NCBI RefSeq assembly: GCF_918698085.1
Contig: NZ_CAKKLP010000001.1
Coordinates: 682,001-746,000, forward strand
Reading direction: 5' to 3'
Source of the DNA: Chryseobacterium sp. Bi04
GTDB taxonomy: Bacteria > Bacteroidota > Bacteroidia > Flavobacteriales > Weeksellaceae
Length of the DNA stretch: 64,000 bases
How positions within the stretch are numbered: position 1 is the stretch's first letter; each line of letters begins with the position of its first letter. Positions 1-9,097 of this stretch are shown piece after piece. The notes under the pieces are model-generated. The model ran no database searches and had not been told where the DNA came from. It saw only the letters and a list, made by a program, of their open reading frames with translations. The position numbers and the translations under genes were made by a program.

Positions 1-600
1 TACCGCGCAGTTATGCCAGGGCTCACCATGAGCAGGGTTGGCCTTTGGTTTTTCTCCCATAGCCAGGTTCTGCGAGGCCGGACCCGGTGCTGGAGTTGGA
101 ATAGTCTGTACATTAGCCGGTGGCTGAGGAGCCGGTGCCGGCTTACTGTTTAAGGGCTGTCCGACAGGAATATCACATCGGTGCCCCGGCTCCCCATGAG
201 GAGGATTCATCCCTGGAGCGGTTTTTACCTGCTTACCGTTATTGTCAATGGTAATTTTTCCGGGAGATACAGCATTAGGGTCAATTTTAATGGCATTATT
301 TCCGTTTACTGTTATGTTTTGAGAAGCCGGAGTAGGGCTGTTGTTTAAAGGCTGTCCTACAGGAACATCACAGCGATGTCCCGGCTGTCCGTGTGGTGGG
401 TTCATTCCCGGAGCTGCTGCAATAGGAGAAGGAGTGGGGTTAGATTGAATTCCTGCCTGATTCAGCAGGGATGCTTTTGGAGAATTCAATGCTACTTCAG
501 GCTGAGAGCCTGCTTCTTTTATATAGGTTGCTCTTTCATCCTTTTTACAGGAAACAATAAGTAATGATGCGGTCATTAAACCTACAAATGTATTCTTCAT
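1..600 (-). CDS. Repeat lipoprotein with HG-P-H-C motifs (C-terminus outside window)
   Basis: The start codon lies at 598-600 and the frame stays open for 200 codons to the left edge, so the C-terminus is missing. The N-terminus MKNTFVGLMTASLLIVSC is a lipoprotein signal with the lipobox LIVSC, giving an acylated Cys18 followed by KKDE. The rest is low-complexity and rich in Pro, Asn and Ala, and carries the motif PGMNPPHG-(Q/E)-PGHRCD-(V/I)-PVGQPLN twice, plus a variant NPAHGEPWHNC at the edge. The regular spacing of His, His and Cys suggests metal binding, but that is inference. Similar motifs occur in uncharacterised flavobacterial lipoproteins; I do not know a function. It lies downstream of the two-component system, separated by a strong terminator. 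Confidence 0.85.
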   Translation of the reverse strand, partial: MKNTFVGLMTASLLIVSCKKDERATYIKEAGSQPEVALNSPKASLLNQAGIQSNPTPSPIAAAPGMNPPHGQPGHRCDVPVGQPLNNSPTPASQNITVNGNNAIKIDPNAVSPGKITIDNNGKQVKTAPGMNPPHGEPGHRCDIPVGQPLNSKPAPAPQPPANVQTIPTPAPGPASQNLAMGEKPKANPAHGEPWHNCAV

Positions 601-617
601 ATCCATGGGTATGAAAC

Positions 618-655
618 AAAATTAGCAAAACATTTTGAATTGTTTTGCTAATTTT
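618..655 (-). terminator. Terminator after the response regulator
   Basis: Perfect 15-bp stem (618-632 with 641-655, core TTAGCAAAACA) and an 8-base loop, 23 bases past the stop codon of the response regulator gene. Confidence 0.8.
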
Positions 656-678
656 ATATTTATAGTTTGATTTTAGAA

Positions 679-1365
679 CTAATTTTTCACTAAAAGTCTG
701 AAACCTTCTCCGTGAACATTGATAATTTCCAATCCTTCATCGTCTTTTAACAGCTTACGAAGCTTTGCAATATATACGTCCATACTTCTGGCCGTAAAGT
801 AATTCTCTTTCTTCCAGATTTTTCTTAAAGCAAGATCTCTCGGCATGAAATCATTTCTATGGATACAAAGAAGTTTTAACAGCTCATTTTCTTTTGGAGA
901 AAGTTTGTACTCTTTGTCACCTACTTTTAGCTGTCTCAGCATAGAGTCAAAGAAAATATTACTGATTTTGAACTGTTCCTGTTCTTCATTTTCAAGGGTA
1001 GAGCTTCTCTGAAGAATAGCTTTGATCTTATATAAAAGAAGTTCAGTGTCAAAAGGTTTGGTGATATAATCATCAGCTCCCAATTGGTATCCTTTCAAAA
1101 TATCCTCTCTCATATTTCTTGCCGTAAGGAAGATTATAGGGGTGTTTTTATCAATCTTTTTTACATCCTCAGCTAATGAAAACCCGTCTTTTTTAGGCAT
1201 CATTACGTCAAATATGCAGATGTCGAATTCGTTTTCTGTAAACTCTTTAAGTCCCTGCTCTCCGTCAGTGGCAAGGGTAACTTCAAAATTATTGATTGTT
1301 AAATAATCTTTAAGCACCGCTCCAAAACTCTGATCGTCCTCTACTAATAATATTCTGTTGCTCAT
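679..1365 (-). CDS. rprY: OmpR-family response regulator, RprY-like
   Basis: 228 aa. The receiver domain (about 3-118) has the acidic pocket E9/D10/D11, the phospho-acceptor D53 in FDVMMPKKDG, T81 in FLTARN and K103 in TKPFD. A winged-helix DNA-binding domain follows (about 130-226), with the family's ending NVHGEGFRL. It is the cytoplasmic transcription factor partner of the histidine kinase encoded just upstream on the same strand, 89 bases away, so the two are probably co-transcribed. The gene symbol is by similarity to the Bacteroidota RprXY pair; the target genes cannot be read from the sequence. Confidence 0.9.
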   Translation of the reverse strand: MSNRILLVEDDQSFGAVLKDYLTINNFEVTLATDGEQGLKEFTENEFDICIFDVMMPKKDGFSLAEDVKKIDKNTPIIFLTARNMREDILKGYQLGADDYITKPFDTELLLYKIKAILQRSSTLENEEQEQFKISNIFFDSMLRQLKVGDKEYKLSPKENELLKLLCIHRNDFMPRDLALRKIWKKENYFTARSMDVYIAKLRKLLKDDEGLEIINVHGEGFRLLVKN

Positions 1366-1454
1366 AATTTCAATAATTAAAAATTAATAATAAGAATGAA
1401 CTTTCTCACTCTCTCTTCTATATTTTGTTATTTGATTTTTTACTTCATTTAATG

Positions 1455-2990
1455 CTAGCTCATGGGCAGCTTTATGGTGAATGTGCTTCCATTTCCTTTA
1501 TTGGAATCTACAATAACCTGTCCTTTGTGCAGCTCTACAATTTTCTTAACGTACGAGAGACCTAATCCCTGCCCTTTTACGTTGTGTATATTTCCGGTTT
1601 CTTCCCTAAAGAATTTTTCGAAAATCTTGGTTTTGTTCTGGGTATCCATTCCCATTCCTTTATCAGAAACTTCAATAATATACCAGTTTCCTTCATTTTT
1701 CGTTTCTACATGAATTTCAGGAGCTTCGGGAGAGTATTTGTTGGCATTATCCAATAGATTAACCAGCATATTGGAGATGTGAAATTCATCTATTTTAAAA
1801 GTATAATGCGTCGCTGTAAACTTCTGGGTAAGTGATCCATTCCTCTGTCCTACAATAAGATTGAAGGATTCTGTAGTTCTTTTGATGAGTTCCCTTACAT
1901 TGGTTTCCTTCAGGAACAGCTTGACTTCATTTCTTTCAAGCTTAGACATATTAAGCACATTTTCTACCTGCTTTTTCATCCTCAGGTTCTCCTGTTTGAT
2001 CAGTTCCGAGTAATATTTTACCTTATCGGGATTGGTGGCAATTTTATCATTGGCCAAAGAATCTGTAGCTACAGAAATGGTTGCTAAAGGTGTTTTAAAC
2101 TCATGAGACATATTATTGATGAAATCTGTCTTTACTTCAGCCAGTTTCTTCTGTCTCATCATATAGTTGATGGAAATAATATAGATCCCGAGAATCGTAA
2201 GTAACGATAGAAAAGTTCCCAGCAGCATAGGCCAGTTATTCATCGCCAGGGAGTATTCTTTTTTAGGAAAAACCAGGGCAAGACTGTATAAGGTATTCTT
2301 TTTGTCTGTAAAAAGTGGATAGTTATACGTATTGCTGTCTTTTTTCTCTTTATATGTTTTATTGGCAATACTGGTGAGCTTATTGTTTTTGTCAATAACT
2401 CCATATCCAAATTTTGCTGTAATACCTCTTATTTTCAATTCTTTTGCAATAACGGAATCCAGAATAACGGGATCCACTCTCTTCGCAATCGGTAAGTTGC
2501 TGCCGTATACTTTTACAAACTCTTTAATGGCATAGTCTCCATTTTCAATATCTGTATTAAGATCAGCCGTAAGAAGTTCCCGGTTGGTGGTATCTCTCTT
2601 GATCTTATAGGCTGCCTCGTCAGTATATAAAGTAGTCAGCTTTACGGTGTCTCCTTTTTTAGAAATCGGAAGCTGGGTATTTGAAATAATATTTTTAGAG
2701 TAGATGATCTGTCTCTGGGTGCCAGAGTCCTCTACCTGTTGAATAGTTGTCAAAGAAGGTTGGCTACTGTTGGCAAGAATTGTTTTTCTGTTTTCTTTAT
2801 TCAGGTATTTATCAGCTTCAATTTCTTCAATATTCTTGGATACGTTTTCCAGAGCTGAATAAACTTTGTTTGAAAAGTCCTGCTCAAGAGTGCCGTAATA
2901 ACGTTTCAGCCAATAAAATTGGAGCGTAACGAAGACAATCAGTGAGATCGTCATAAACACCGAAATTATTGGGATGAATTTATTATTCAT
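1455..2990 (-). CDS. rprX: Sensor histidine kinase, RprX-like
   Basis: 511 aa inner-membrane kinase. Two membrane segments (about 7-27 and 254-275) flank a periplasmic sensor region of roughly 225 residues without a recognised domain. The HisKA helix carries the phospho-acceptor His296 in NNMSHEFKTPL. The HATPase domain has an N box (LVNLLDNANKYS), a G1 box (VSDKGMGM), an F box (KFFREE) and a G2 box (GQGLGLSYV). It should autophosphorylate and pass the phosphate to D53 of the downstream regulator. The start codon at 2990 gives the complete first transmembrane segment. The signal sensed is unknown. Confidence 0.9.
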   Translation of the reverse strand: MNNKFIPIISVFMTISLIVFVTLQFYWLKRYYGTLEQDFSNKVYSALENVSKNIEEIEADKYLNKENRKTILANSSQPSLTTIQQVEDSGTQRQIIYSKNIISNTQLPISKKGDTVKLTTLYTDEAAYKIKRDTTNRELLTADLNTDIENGDYAIKEFVKVYGSNLPIAKRVDPVILDSVIAKELKIRGITAKFGYGVIDKNNKLTSIANKTYKEKKDSNTYNYPLFTDKKNTLYSLALVFPKKEYSLAMNNWPMLLGTFLSLLTILGIYIISINYMMRQKKLAEVKTDFINNMSHEFKTPLATISVATDSLANDKIATNPDKVKYYSELIKQENLRMKKQVENVLNMSKLERNEVKLFLKETNVRELIKRTTESFNLIVGQRNGSLTQKFTATHYTFKIDEFHISNMLVNLLDNANKYSPEAPEIHVETKNEGNWYIIEVSDKGMGMDTQNKTKIFEKFFREETGNIHNVKGQGLGLSYVKKIVELHKGQVIVDSNKGNGSTFTIKLPMS

Positions 2991-3190
2991 TATTTTATTT
3001 TATATGTTTTGGAAAAATGAATGTTAAAATTAATTGTTTTAAGACAAGGTAAACAAAAAACGAGCCAGAAAATTGTGTTTTTTTTCTTAAAAGGATGTTT
3101 TTTAACAATTATTTATGAATTATATAATCCTTGTCATATGAAAAGTACGGTAAATAAATAAAGAAGTAACTTTATTAAAAATAATTAATT

Positions 3191-3676
3191 ATGGAATCAA
3201 CGATCATTTTCAACAAAGATTTTGACTCAAACGCTGTCTATGTAATGAAAATTTACGATGCAGATGTTTCAAAAGTATGGAACTATTTTACTCAATCCGA
3301 ATTATTGGATCAGTGGTGGGCGCCCAAGCCATGGAAATGTGAAACAAAAAAGCAGGATTTTAAAGAAGGTGGAATTTGGTTATACGCTATGGTAGGCCCG
3401 GAAGGGGAAAGACATTATGCGCAGGTAAAATATGGTGAGATTATGAAACATAGAAGTTTCGATGGAGTGGATGCTTTCTGTGATGAAAATGGCAATATTA
3501 ATGAAAATTTCGGGCAGTCAAAATGGCTTATCGGTTTTACCGGAGTAGAAGAAGGGACAAAAGTGACTGTCAATATTCATTTTCCGTCGGCAGAAGCATT
3601 GAAACAACAATTGGAAATGGGCTTTGAAGAAGGATTTAAAATGGGCCTGAATCAGCTTGAGGAAATTTTAAAATAA
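3191..3676 (+). CDS. SRPBCC / AHSA1-like domain protein
   Basis: 161 aa cytoplasmic protein with no signal peptide. The pattern VWNYFTQSELLDQWWAPKPW near residues 29-48, followed by KWLIGFT and a C-terminal helix with a GFEEGFKMGLNQLEEIL-type ending, is typical of the AHSA1 branch of the START/SRPBCC fold, which forms a hydrophobic ligand cavity. Members vary from Hsp90 co-chaperones to toxin-resistance or unknown proteins, so no specific role is claimed. It stands alone, divergent from the histidine kinase gene. Confidence 0.85.
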   Translation: MESTIIFNKDFDSNAVYVMKIYDADVSKVWNYFTQSELLDQWWAPKPWKCETKKQDFKEGGIWLYAMVGPEGERHYAQVKYGEIMKHRSFDGVDAFCDENGNINENFGQSKWLIGFTGVEEGTKVTVNIHFPSAEALKQQLEMGFEEGFKMGLNQLEEILK

Positions 3677-3751
3677 TTAAAGATTTAGCTGTTAAGAATC
3701 TAATATGGCTGTGTAAAATCAGTGTTTTTCTTTATGAAGCTGGTGAGTAAA

Positions 3752-3778
3752 AAAAGCTTGGAAAATATCCAAGCTTTT
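3752..3778. terminator. Bidirectional terminator hairpin
   Basis: 11-bp stem AAAAGCTTGGA / TCCAAGCTTTT with a 5-base loop, between two convergent genes and flanked by A and T runs, so it can serve both strands. Confidence 0.8.
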
Positions 3779-3782
3779 ATCT

Positions 3783-4121
3783 TTATAGCAATTCTTCATC
3801 CTGAAAATACTGAATAATCGCCTTTTTCATAAGCAGAGACTGCTCGTTAGGTCTTAATTCAGGCAGGCCTTCTACTTTGTCAAAATGGGGCCATCCATCT
3901 TCGTAATGCGTAAATTTATAATACCCAAAAGGTTCTAATAATCTGCATACCGCAATATGAAGGATATTCAGTTTATCGTCTTTCGTATATTTTTGCTGAC
4001 CACTTCCCAGTTCCTGAAGCCCAATCAAAAACAATATCGTTTCAATTGGTGGATTTTTTTCTGTCTGGAAATTGTCTTCAAAGAATTGTTCTATTTTTTT
4101 CCAATATTCGGATTCGTTCAT
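3783..4121 (-). CDS. Conserved small protein of unknown function
   Basis: 112 aa, acidic, no signal peptide and no membrane segment; probably cytoplasmic and mostly helical. Visible features are the N-terminal MNESEYWKKIEQFFED, an aromatic patch YYKFTHYEDGWPHFDKV in the middle and a C-terminal helix. I recognise the type from Chryseobacterium genomes but know no function. It shares a bidirectional terminator with the SRPBCC gene and is otherwise isolated. The protein-like composition, the clean start and the terminator support it as a real gene. Confidence 0.75.
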   Translation of the reverse strand: MNESEYWKKIEQFFEDNFQTEKNPPIETILFLIGLQELGSGQQKYTKDDKLNILHIAVCRLLEPFGYYKFTHYEDGWPHFDKVEGLPELRPNEQSLLMKKAIIQYFQDEELL

Positions 4122-4266
4122 ACCTTTATAAATGATAAATTATAAGTGCTAAATGATAAAGTTAATTCTTTAGCATTTTTCTTTAGGAAGAAATAATTTT
4201 TAGTATTTCTTCCGTTTTGTTTTTTATATCTGTTTACTATCTCTTTTTAGATCGTAATATTTTTTT

Positions 4267-4383
4267 ATGACCCAAAAAAACTTCGTTATAAGAGTTTTGA
4301 TAATTCCTTTAATGATGGTGATGGCTAACTGTTTATTTAAAGCCGAAAATTTTGTTATAATCTACACCATCCATCATTTATAA
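4267..4383 (+). CDS. Possible 38-aa membrane or lipoprotein-like small ORF
   Basis: ATG at 4267 opens 38 codons ending in TAA at 4381-4383, just overlapping the convergent end of the oligopeptidase gene. The product begins MTQKNFVIRVLIIPLMMVMANC, a positively charged end, a hydrophobic run and then Cys, so it resembles a lipoprotein signal followed by only about 16 residues. No promoter or homologue is evident; it may be chance. Confidence 0.25.
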   Translation: MTQKNFVIRVLIIPLMMVMANCLFKAENFVIIYTIHHL

Positions 4384-6423
4384 ACTATCATTGATTTTTA
4401 AAAGAAATGCATATTCCAGCGCATCTTCCTTCAGTGATTCAAATCTTCCACTTGCTCCTCCATGTCCTGAGCTCATATCCGTTTTGAACACTAAAATATT
4501 ATCATCTGTTTTTAATTCTCTCAGCTTTGCTGTCCATTTTGCAGGTTCCCAATACTGTACCTGTGAATCATGAAACCCTGTGGTAATAAGCATATGTGGA
4601 TAATCTTTTGCTTCCACATTGTCATAAGGAGAATATTCTTTCATGTAATGATAATATTCTTTATCATTCGGGTTACCCCATTCATCATACTCCCCGGTTG
4701 TTAAAGGGATGGTATCATCCAGCATAGTTGTCACTACATCCACAAATGGAACCTGTGCTACAATTCCATGGAATAACTGAGGTTCATAATTAACAACAGC
4801 TCCCACTAAAAGCCCTCCGGCGCTTCCACCCATTGCAAACATATGTCTGGATGAAGTATAATTTTCTTTTATTAAATATTTTCCGGCATCAATAAAGTCA
4901 AAAAATGTATTTTTCTTAAAGAGCATTTTTCCATCTTCATACCATTCTCTTCCCAGATATTCGCCACCTCGGATATGGGCAATAGCATAAATAAATCCTC
5001 TGTCCAGAATTGACAATCTCACATTGGAGAAGCTGGCATCTACGGTATGCCCATAACTTCCATAACCATACAGAAGAAGGGGTGTGTCTGCAGATTTTTT
5101 GGTGTCTTTATGATATACCAGAGAAATTGGAATTTTTGTTTCCCCATCTCTTGAATCAGCCCATATTCTTTCGGAAATATAATTTTCAGGGAAGAAATTT
5201 CCGCCCAAAACTTCTTGCTGCTTAAGAAGTTTGGTTGTTTTTTCTTTCATATTATATTCATAGGTAGAGCTTGGCTGCGTCAGTGAAGTATAGCCATAAC
5301 GCAGAATCTCGGTGTCAAATTCGAGATTCACACCAATATAGGTAGTGTAAGTGGGATCTGAGAAAGGTAAATAATATGATTCCTGCGTTTTTTCATCAAT
5401 AATTTTGATTTGCAGCAATCCTCTTTCTCTTTCTTCAAGAACCAGATAGTCTTTAAAGATTTCGAAACCTTCCAATAAAACTTCAGCACGGTGAGGAATT
5501 ACATCAACCCAGTTTTCCATACCACAATTGCTGATCTTTGTTTTTACGATTTTGAAATTGAAGGCATCATCAGCATTGGTAATGATATAGAATTCATCTT
5601 CATAATGCTCTACAGAATATTCAAGATCATCTATTCTTGGCTGAATGATCGTCCATTCTGCAAATACATTATCAGAAGGAATGAAACGGTGTTCATCAGA
5701 AATAGTGCTTGAGCTTGCAATGAAAATATATTCTAATGATTTTGTTTTGAAAACATTTACGTCAAAAGTGTCATCTTCTTCATGGAAAATCAAAATATCT
5801 TCTGATGAATCAGTTCCCAGCTCATGTCTGTATACTTGAAACGCGCGGAGGCTTTGATCTTTCCTGATATAAAAAACATGCTTGTTGTCATTGGCCCATA
5901 CGGCCTTTCCTGTGGTATTGGGAATACTGTCCGGAAGGATCTCTCCTGTTTCCAGGTTTTTAAATTGCAGAGTGTAAATTCTCCGCCCTACATTATCCGC
6001 AGAAAAAGAAGCCAGCTTATTATCCGGGCTTACTGCTACACTCCCCACTTCAAAGAAGTCTTCACCTTTGGCAAGTATGTTGACGTCAAGTATAATCTCT
6101 TCCTGATTGTCCAGGCTCTTATGTTTTCTACAGAAAATAGGATATTCTTTACCCTCTTCATAGCGTACAATGTACCAGTATTCATTAAAGAAATAAGGAA
6201 GAGACTCATCGTCTTTTTTGTAACGGGCCTTCATTTCTTCAAAAAGCGCTTCCTGAAGTTCTTCAGTGTCTTTCATGATGAATTCTTCGTAAGCATTTTC
6301 CTCTTCAATATACCGGATAACTTCAGGATTCTCCCTTTCGTTAAGCCAAAAGTAATTGTCGGTCCTTTTATCGCCGTGAGTTTCTAATATTTTTTCTATT
6401 TTTTTTGCCTGTGGAGCTTTCAT
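4378..6423 (-). CDS. ptrB: Oligopeptidase B (S9A family prolyl oligopeptidase)
   Basis: 681 aa, close to the usual length for oligopeptidase B (about 686). The N-terminal part (about 70-400) is the beta-propeller that restricts access to short peptides; the C-terminal part is an alpha/beta hydrolase. The nucleophile is Ser534 in AMGGSAGGLL; the catalytic His lies in the C-terminal SSGHGGASGR motif, and an Asp in the HDSQVQYWEP motif. The YGSYG and HIRGGE segments preceding the nucleophile are classic for the family. It cleaves short peptides after basic residues in the cytoplasm; no signal peptide is present. Transcribed alone; a -7 box lies about 100 bases upstream. Confidence 0.92.
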   Translation of the reverse strand: MKAPQAKKIEKILETHGDKRTDNYFWLNERENPEVIRYIEEENAYEEFIMKDTEELQEALFEEMKARYKKDDESLPYFFNEYWYIVRYEEGKEYPIFCRKHKSLDNQEEIILDVNILAKGEDFFEVGSVAVSPDNKLASFSADNVGRRIYTLQFKNLETGEILPDSIPNTTGKAVWANDNKHVFYIRKDQSLRAFQVYRHELGTDSSEDILIFHEEDDTFDVNVFKTKSLEYIFIASSSTISDEHRFIPSDNVFAEWTIIQPRIDDLEYSVEHYEDEFYIITNADDAFNFKIVKTKISNCGMENWVDVIPHRAEVLLEGFEIFKDYLVLEERERGLLQIKIIDEKTQESYYLPFSDPTYTTYIGVNLEFDTEILRYGYTSLTQPSSTYEYNMKEKTTKLLKQQEVLGGNFFPENYISERIWADSRDGETKIPISLVYHKDTKKSADTPLLLYGYGSYGHTVDASFSNVRLSILDRGFIYAIAHIRGGEYLGREWYEDGKMLFKKNTFFDFIDAGKYLIKENYTSSRHMFAMGGSAGGLLVGAVVNYEPQLFHGIVAQVPFVDVVTTMLDDTIPLTTGEYDEWGNPNDKEYYHYMKEYSPYDNVEAKDYPHMLITTGFHDSQVQYWEPAKWTAKLRELKTDDNILVFKTDMSSGHGGASGRFESLKEDALEYAFLLKINDSL

Positions 6424-6521
6424 CCGAATATTTTGATTTTTTACTGAAGAAAATAAATCCTGATACCTTTCATTTTGAAAGGAGCTTTATACGGACATTT
6501 CATTCAATGTTAATTTTTATT

Positions 6522-6529
6522 CAAATATA
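6522..6529 (-). promoter_or_regulatory. Possible -7 box for ptrB
   Basis: TATATTTG on the minus strand matches the Bacteroidota -7 consensus TAnnTTTG. No TTG at the right distance upstream is evident, so only the -7 element is supported. Confidence 0.4.
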
Positions 6530-6531
6530 AG

Positions 6532-6559
6532 AAAGGCTATCAAAAATCAGATAGCCTTT
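6532..6559 (-). terminator. Terminator after the five-domain secreted protein
   Basis: Stem AAAGGCTATC / GATAGCCTTT with an 8-base loop, 23 bases past the stop codon of the upstream gene. The following T-tract is weak. Confidence 0.6.
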
Positions 6560-6581
6560 ACCATTAATATCGTTGAAGAAA

Positions 6582-8927
6582 TTATTTTTTTATGGTTTTT
6601 ATGGTTTTTGAAGTTCCATCTTCCATATTTAAAGTGATTAAATACATTCCTTGTTTTAAATCACCTAAATATATCGAAGATGAAGGTTTCTTAATTACCT
6701 TGGTTAATCTTCCTGAAATATCTGTTATATGAATAGATTTTACGTGAGATACATCAGAAATATTGAGCAGGTCAGTAAATGGATTTGGGAATATTTTTAT
6801 TTTTTCTTTTTGATCAGAAACTTCATGGGTTGATAATAACGTGTCATCATAGGCTGCAATCTGGAATTCCCCACTGTCTGTAGTGTCACGATATTTCCAG
6901 ACACTGATATATAAAGTAGTGCCAGGAGTTTGCCCCGTTAACGAAAGAAGTGAAAAATAGTTGTCACCACCGTCCTCGTTACAGCTAACTTCCGTTAAAG
7001 AACCACAACTTCCACTGTAAGCTGTAAGTACAGTGTCATCAAAACCGGAACCGGAGGCTTCCTTCGTTTCTATCTTAAGATTTCCGCTTTGTGGTACTAC
7101 AACTTTAAACCATACGTTTTCTACAGCATATGAATTGCATGTAGGCAAAGAACCGTCAGTAGTTGCTCCTGTGTTATTGGAAGTAATTGAACCCGACGCA
7201 AAATCTGTTCCCACGTTTAATGGTGATGCTCCTGAACAATTATCATTACTAGGAGGAATAAATTCATAGGCTGAGATTTCGAATTCTCCATTATCTGCAT
7301 AGTCGTTAGATTTCCATACACTTATGTATAATGTAGCTCCCGGTGTCTGACTTGTTAATGAAATGGAACCAAAATCATCTTTACAGGCAATTTCTGTCAG
7401 TGAATTGCAGTCTCCGCTATAAACAGAAATTGTTGAGTCATAAAATGCAGAGTTGAAAGTTTCTCTGGTTTCTATGGCAATATTTCCACTTGGCGGAACA
7501 ACTGCAGTAAACCAGACATTTTCAATAGCATCCGGATTACAGGAAGGGGAAGACTGATCAGTGGAAGCTCCTGTGTTATCGGAAGTAATTGCTCCTGAAG
7601 CAAAATTTGTTCCAACGGTTAGAGCGATTGCTCCTGTGCAGTCATCATTGGCTGGTGGAATAGGATCATAAGCTGAGATTTCGAATTCACCATTATCTGC
7701 ATAGTCGACAGCTTTCCATACACTTATATACAATGTGGTTCCGGGAGCTTGTCCGGTTAATGTAATAGGCGAAAAATAATCTTCACAGACAATTTCTGCC
7801 AGTGAATTGCAGTCTCCGCTATAAACAGAAATTGTTGAGTCATAAAATGCAGAGCTAGAAATTTCTCTGGTTTCTATGGTAATATTTCCACTTGGCGGAA
7901 CAACTGCAGTAAACCAGACATTTTCAATAGCGTCCGGATTACAGGAAGGAGAAGACTGATCAGTGGAAGCTCTTGTGTTATCGGAAGTAATTGCTCCCGA
8001 AGCAAAATTTGTTCCAACGGTTAGAGCGATTGCTCCTGTGCAGTCATCATTGGCTGGTGGAATAGGATCATAAGCTGAGATTTCGAATGCTCCATTATCT
8101 GCATAGTCGGCAGCTTTCCATACACTTATATACAATGTGGCTCCGGGAGTCTGTCCGGTTAATGTAATGGGAGAAAAATAATCTTCACAGACAATTTCTG
8201 TCAGTGAATTGCAGTCTCCACTATAAATAGAAATTGTTGAGTCATAAAATGCAGAGTTGAAAGTTTCTCTGGTTTCTATGGCAATATTTCCACTTGGCGG
8301 AACAACCGCAGTAAACCAGACATTTTCAATAGCGTCCGGATTACAGGAAGGGGAAGACTGATCAGTAGAAGCTCCTGTGTTATCGGAAGTAATTGCTCCG
8401 GAAGTGAAATCTGTTCCAACAACTAGAGGGGTTGCTCCTGTACAGTCGTCATTGGCGGGTGGAACAGGATCATAAGCTGAAATCTGAAAATCACCACTGT
8501 CTGTAGTGTCACGATATTTCCAAACACTGATGTATAAAGTAGCCCCTGGAGTTTGCCCGGTTAACGAAAGAAGTGAAAAATAATCGTCACCACCATCCTC
8601 GTTGCAGTCAATTTCTGTTAAAGACCCACAACTTCCACTGTAAGCTGTAAGTACAGTGTCATCAAAACCGGAACCGGAAGCTTCCTTTGTTTCTATCTTA
8701 AGATTTCCGCTTTGCGGTACTACAACTGTAAACCAAACGTTTTCTACAGCGTCTGAATTACATGACGGTAAAGAGCCGTCAGTAGTTGCTCCTGTATTAT
8801 TGGAAGTAATTGCTCCTGAAGCAAAATCTGTCCCCACATTTAGTGCTAATGCTCCTGAGCAGTCGTCATTTTGGGCATTTACAAATATAATTGCGAATAA
8901 AAATAAAGAGAATAATATTTTTTTCAT
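6582..8927 (-). CDS. Secreted five-domain repeat protein with T9SS type A sorting domain
   Basis: 781 aa from the preferred start at 8925-8927; a longer frame opens at 8966, but only the later Met gives a clean signal peptide (MKKILFSLFLFAIIFVNAQ). Five tandem domains of about 130 residues follow, each opening with ND(D/N)CxGAxxLxVGT and ending ISVWKxxDxxDxGxFxIxAYD, reminiscent of pre-peptidase C-terminal (PPC-like) beta-sandwich domains. Domains 1 and 5 resemble each other closely, and domains 2, 3 and 4 resemble each other. The last ~75 residues (IKIFPNPFTDLLNIS to the end TIKTIKK) are a type A T9SS sorting signal, so the product is exported across the outer membrane and released or anchored. 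No catalytic motif was seen; an adhesin or binding role is inference. Confidence 0.88.
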   Translation of the reverse strand: MKKILFSLFLFAIIFVNAQNDDCSGALALNVGTDFASGAITSNNTGATTDGSLPSCNSDAVENVWFTVVVPQSGNLKIETKEASGSGFDDTVLTAYSGSCGSLTEIDCNEDGGDDYFSLLSLTGQTPGATLYISVWKYRDTTDSGDFQISAYDPVPPANDDCTGATPLVVGTDFTSGAITSDNTGASTDQSSPSCNPDAIENVWFTAVVPPSGNIAIETRETFNSAFYDSTISIYSGDCNSLTEIVCEDYFSPITLTGQTPGATLYISVWKAADYADNGAFEISAYDPIPPANDDCTGAIALTVGTNFASGAITSDNTRASTDQSSPSCNPDAIENVWFTAVVPPSGNITIETREISSSAFYDSTISVYSGDCNSLAEIVCEDYFSPITLTGQAPGTTLYISVWKAVDYADNGEFEISAYDPIPPANDDCTGAIALTVGTNFASGAITSDNTGASTDQSSPSCNPDAIENVWFTAVVPPSGNIAIETRETFNSAFYDSTISVYSGDCNSLTEIACKDDFGSISLTSQTPGATLYISVWKSNDYADNGEFEISAYEFIPPSNDNCSGASPLNVGTDFASGSITSNNTGATTDGSLPTCNSYAVENVWFKVVVPQSGNLKIETKEASGSGFDDTVLTAYSGSCGSLTEVSCNEDGGDNYFSLLSLTGQTPGTTLYISVWKYRDTTDSGEFQIAAYDDTLLSTHEVSDQKEKIKIFPNPFTDLLNISDVSHVKSIHITDISGRLTKVIKKPSSSIYLGDLKQGMYLITLNMEDGTSKTIKTIKK
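6890..8880 (-). repeat. Five tandem in-frame coding repeats, ~400 bp each
   Basis: Units of about 390-410 bp code for the five domains. The second to fourth units are nearly identical over long stretches, for example around 7540-7660, 7915-8060 and 8320-8460. The first and fifth units (8500-8880 and 6860-7240) match each other better than they match the middle ones. Boundaries are approximate. Confidence 0.85.
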
Positions 8928-9042
8928 AATAAAATTTTTAATAAATATAATTATAAAAAATCCCAATATTGTGAAAAAGAATAATGTATTAAATATTTGA
9001 TTTTAAGTAATATATTTTTTTGGTTTAATTACTTTTTAAAAT

Positions 9043-9080
9043 AAAAAACCACCTTTTCGGCATCGAAAAGGTGGTTTTTT
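9043..9080. terminator. Strong terminator after hemD
   Basis: 17-bp stem with core CCACCTTTTCG / CGAAAAGGTGG, loop GCAT, A and T runs on both sides. It lies 18 bases past the hemD stop and separates it from the next secreted-protein gene. Confidence 0.85.
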
Positions 9081-9097
9081 TTAATTCTTATTAAAGG

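Noticed and set aside
5824..6387. 187-codon ORF on the opposite strand of ptrB
   Set aside because: Fully antisense to a complete, well-conserved peptidase; product has no recognisable pattern.
6890..8880. CRISPR-like or satellite repeat array
   Set aside because: Units are ~400 bp, in frame and code for protein domains; no short direct repeats with spacers.
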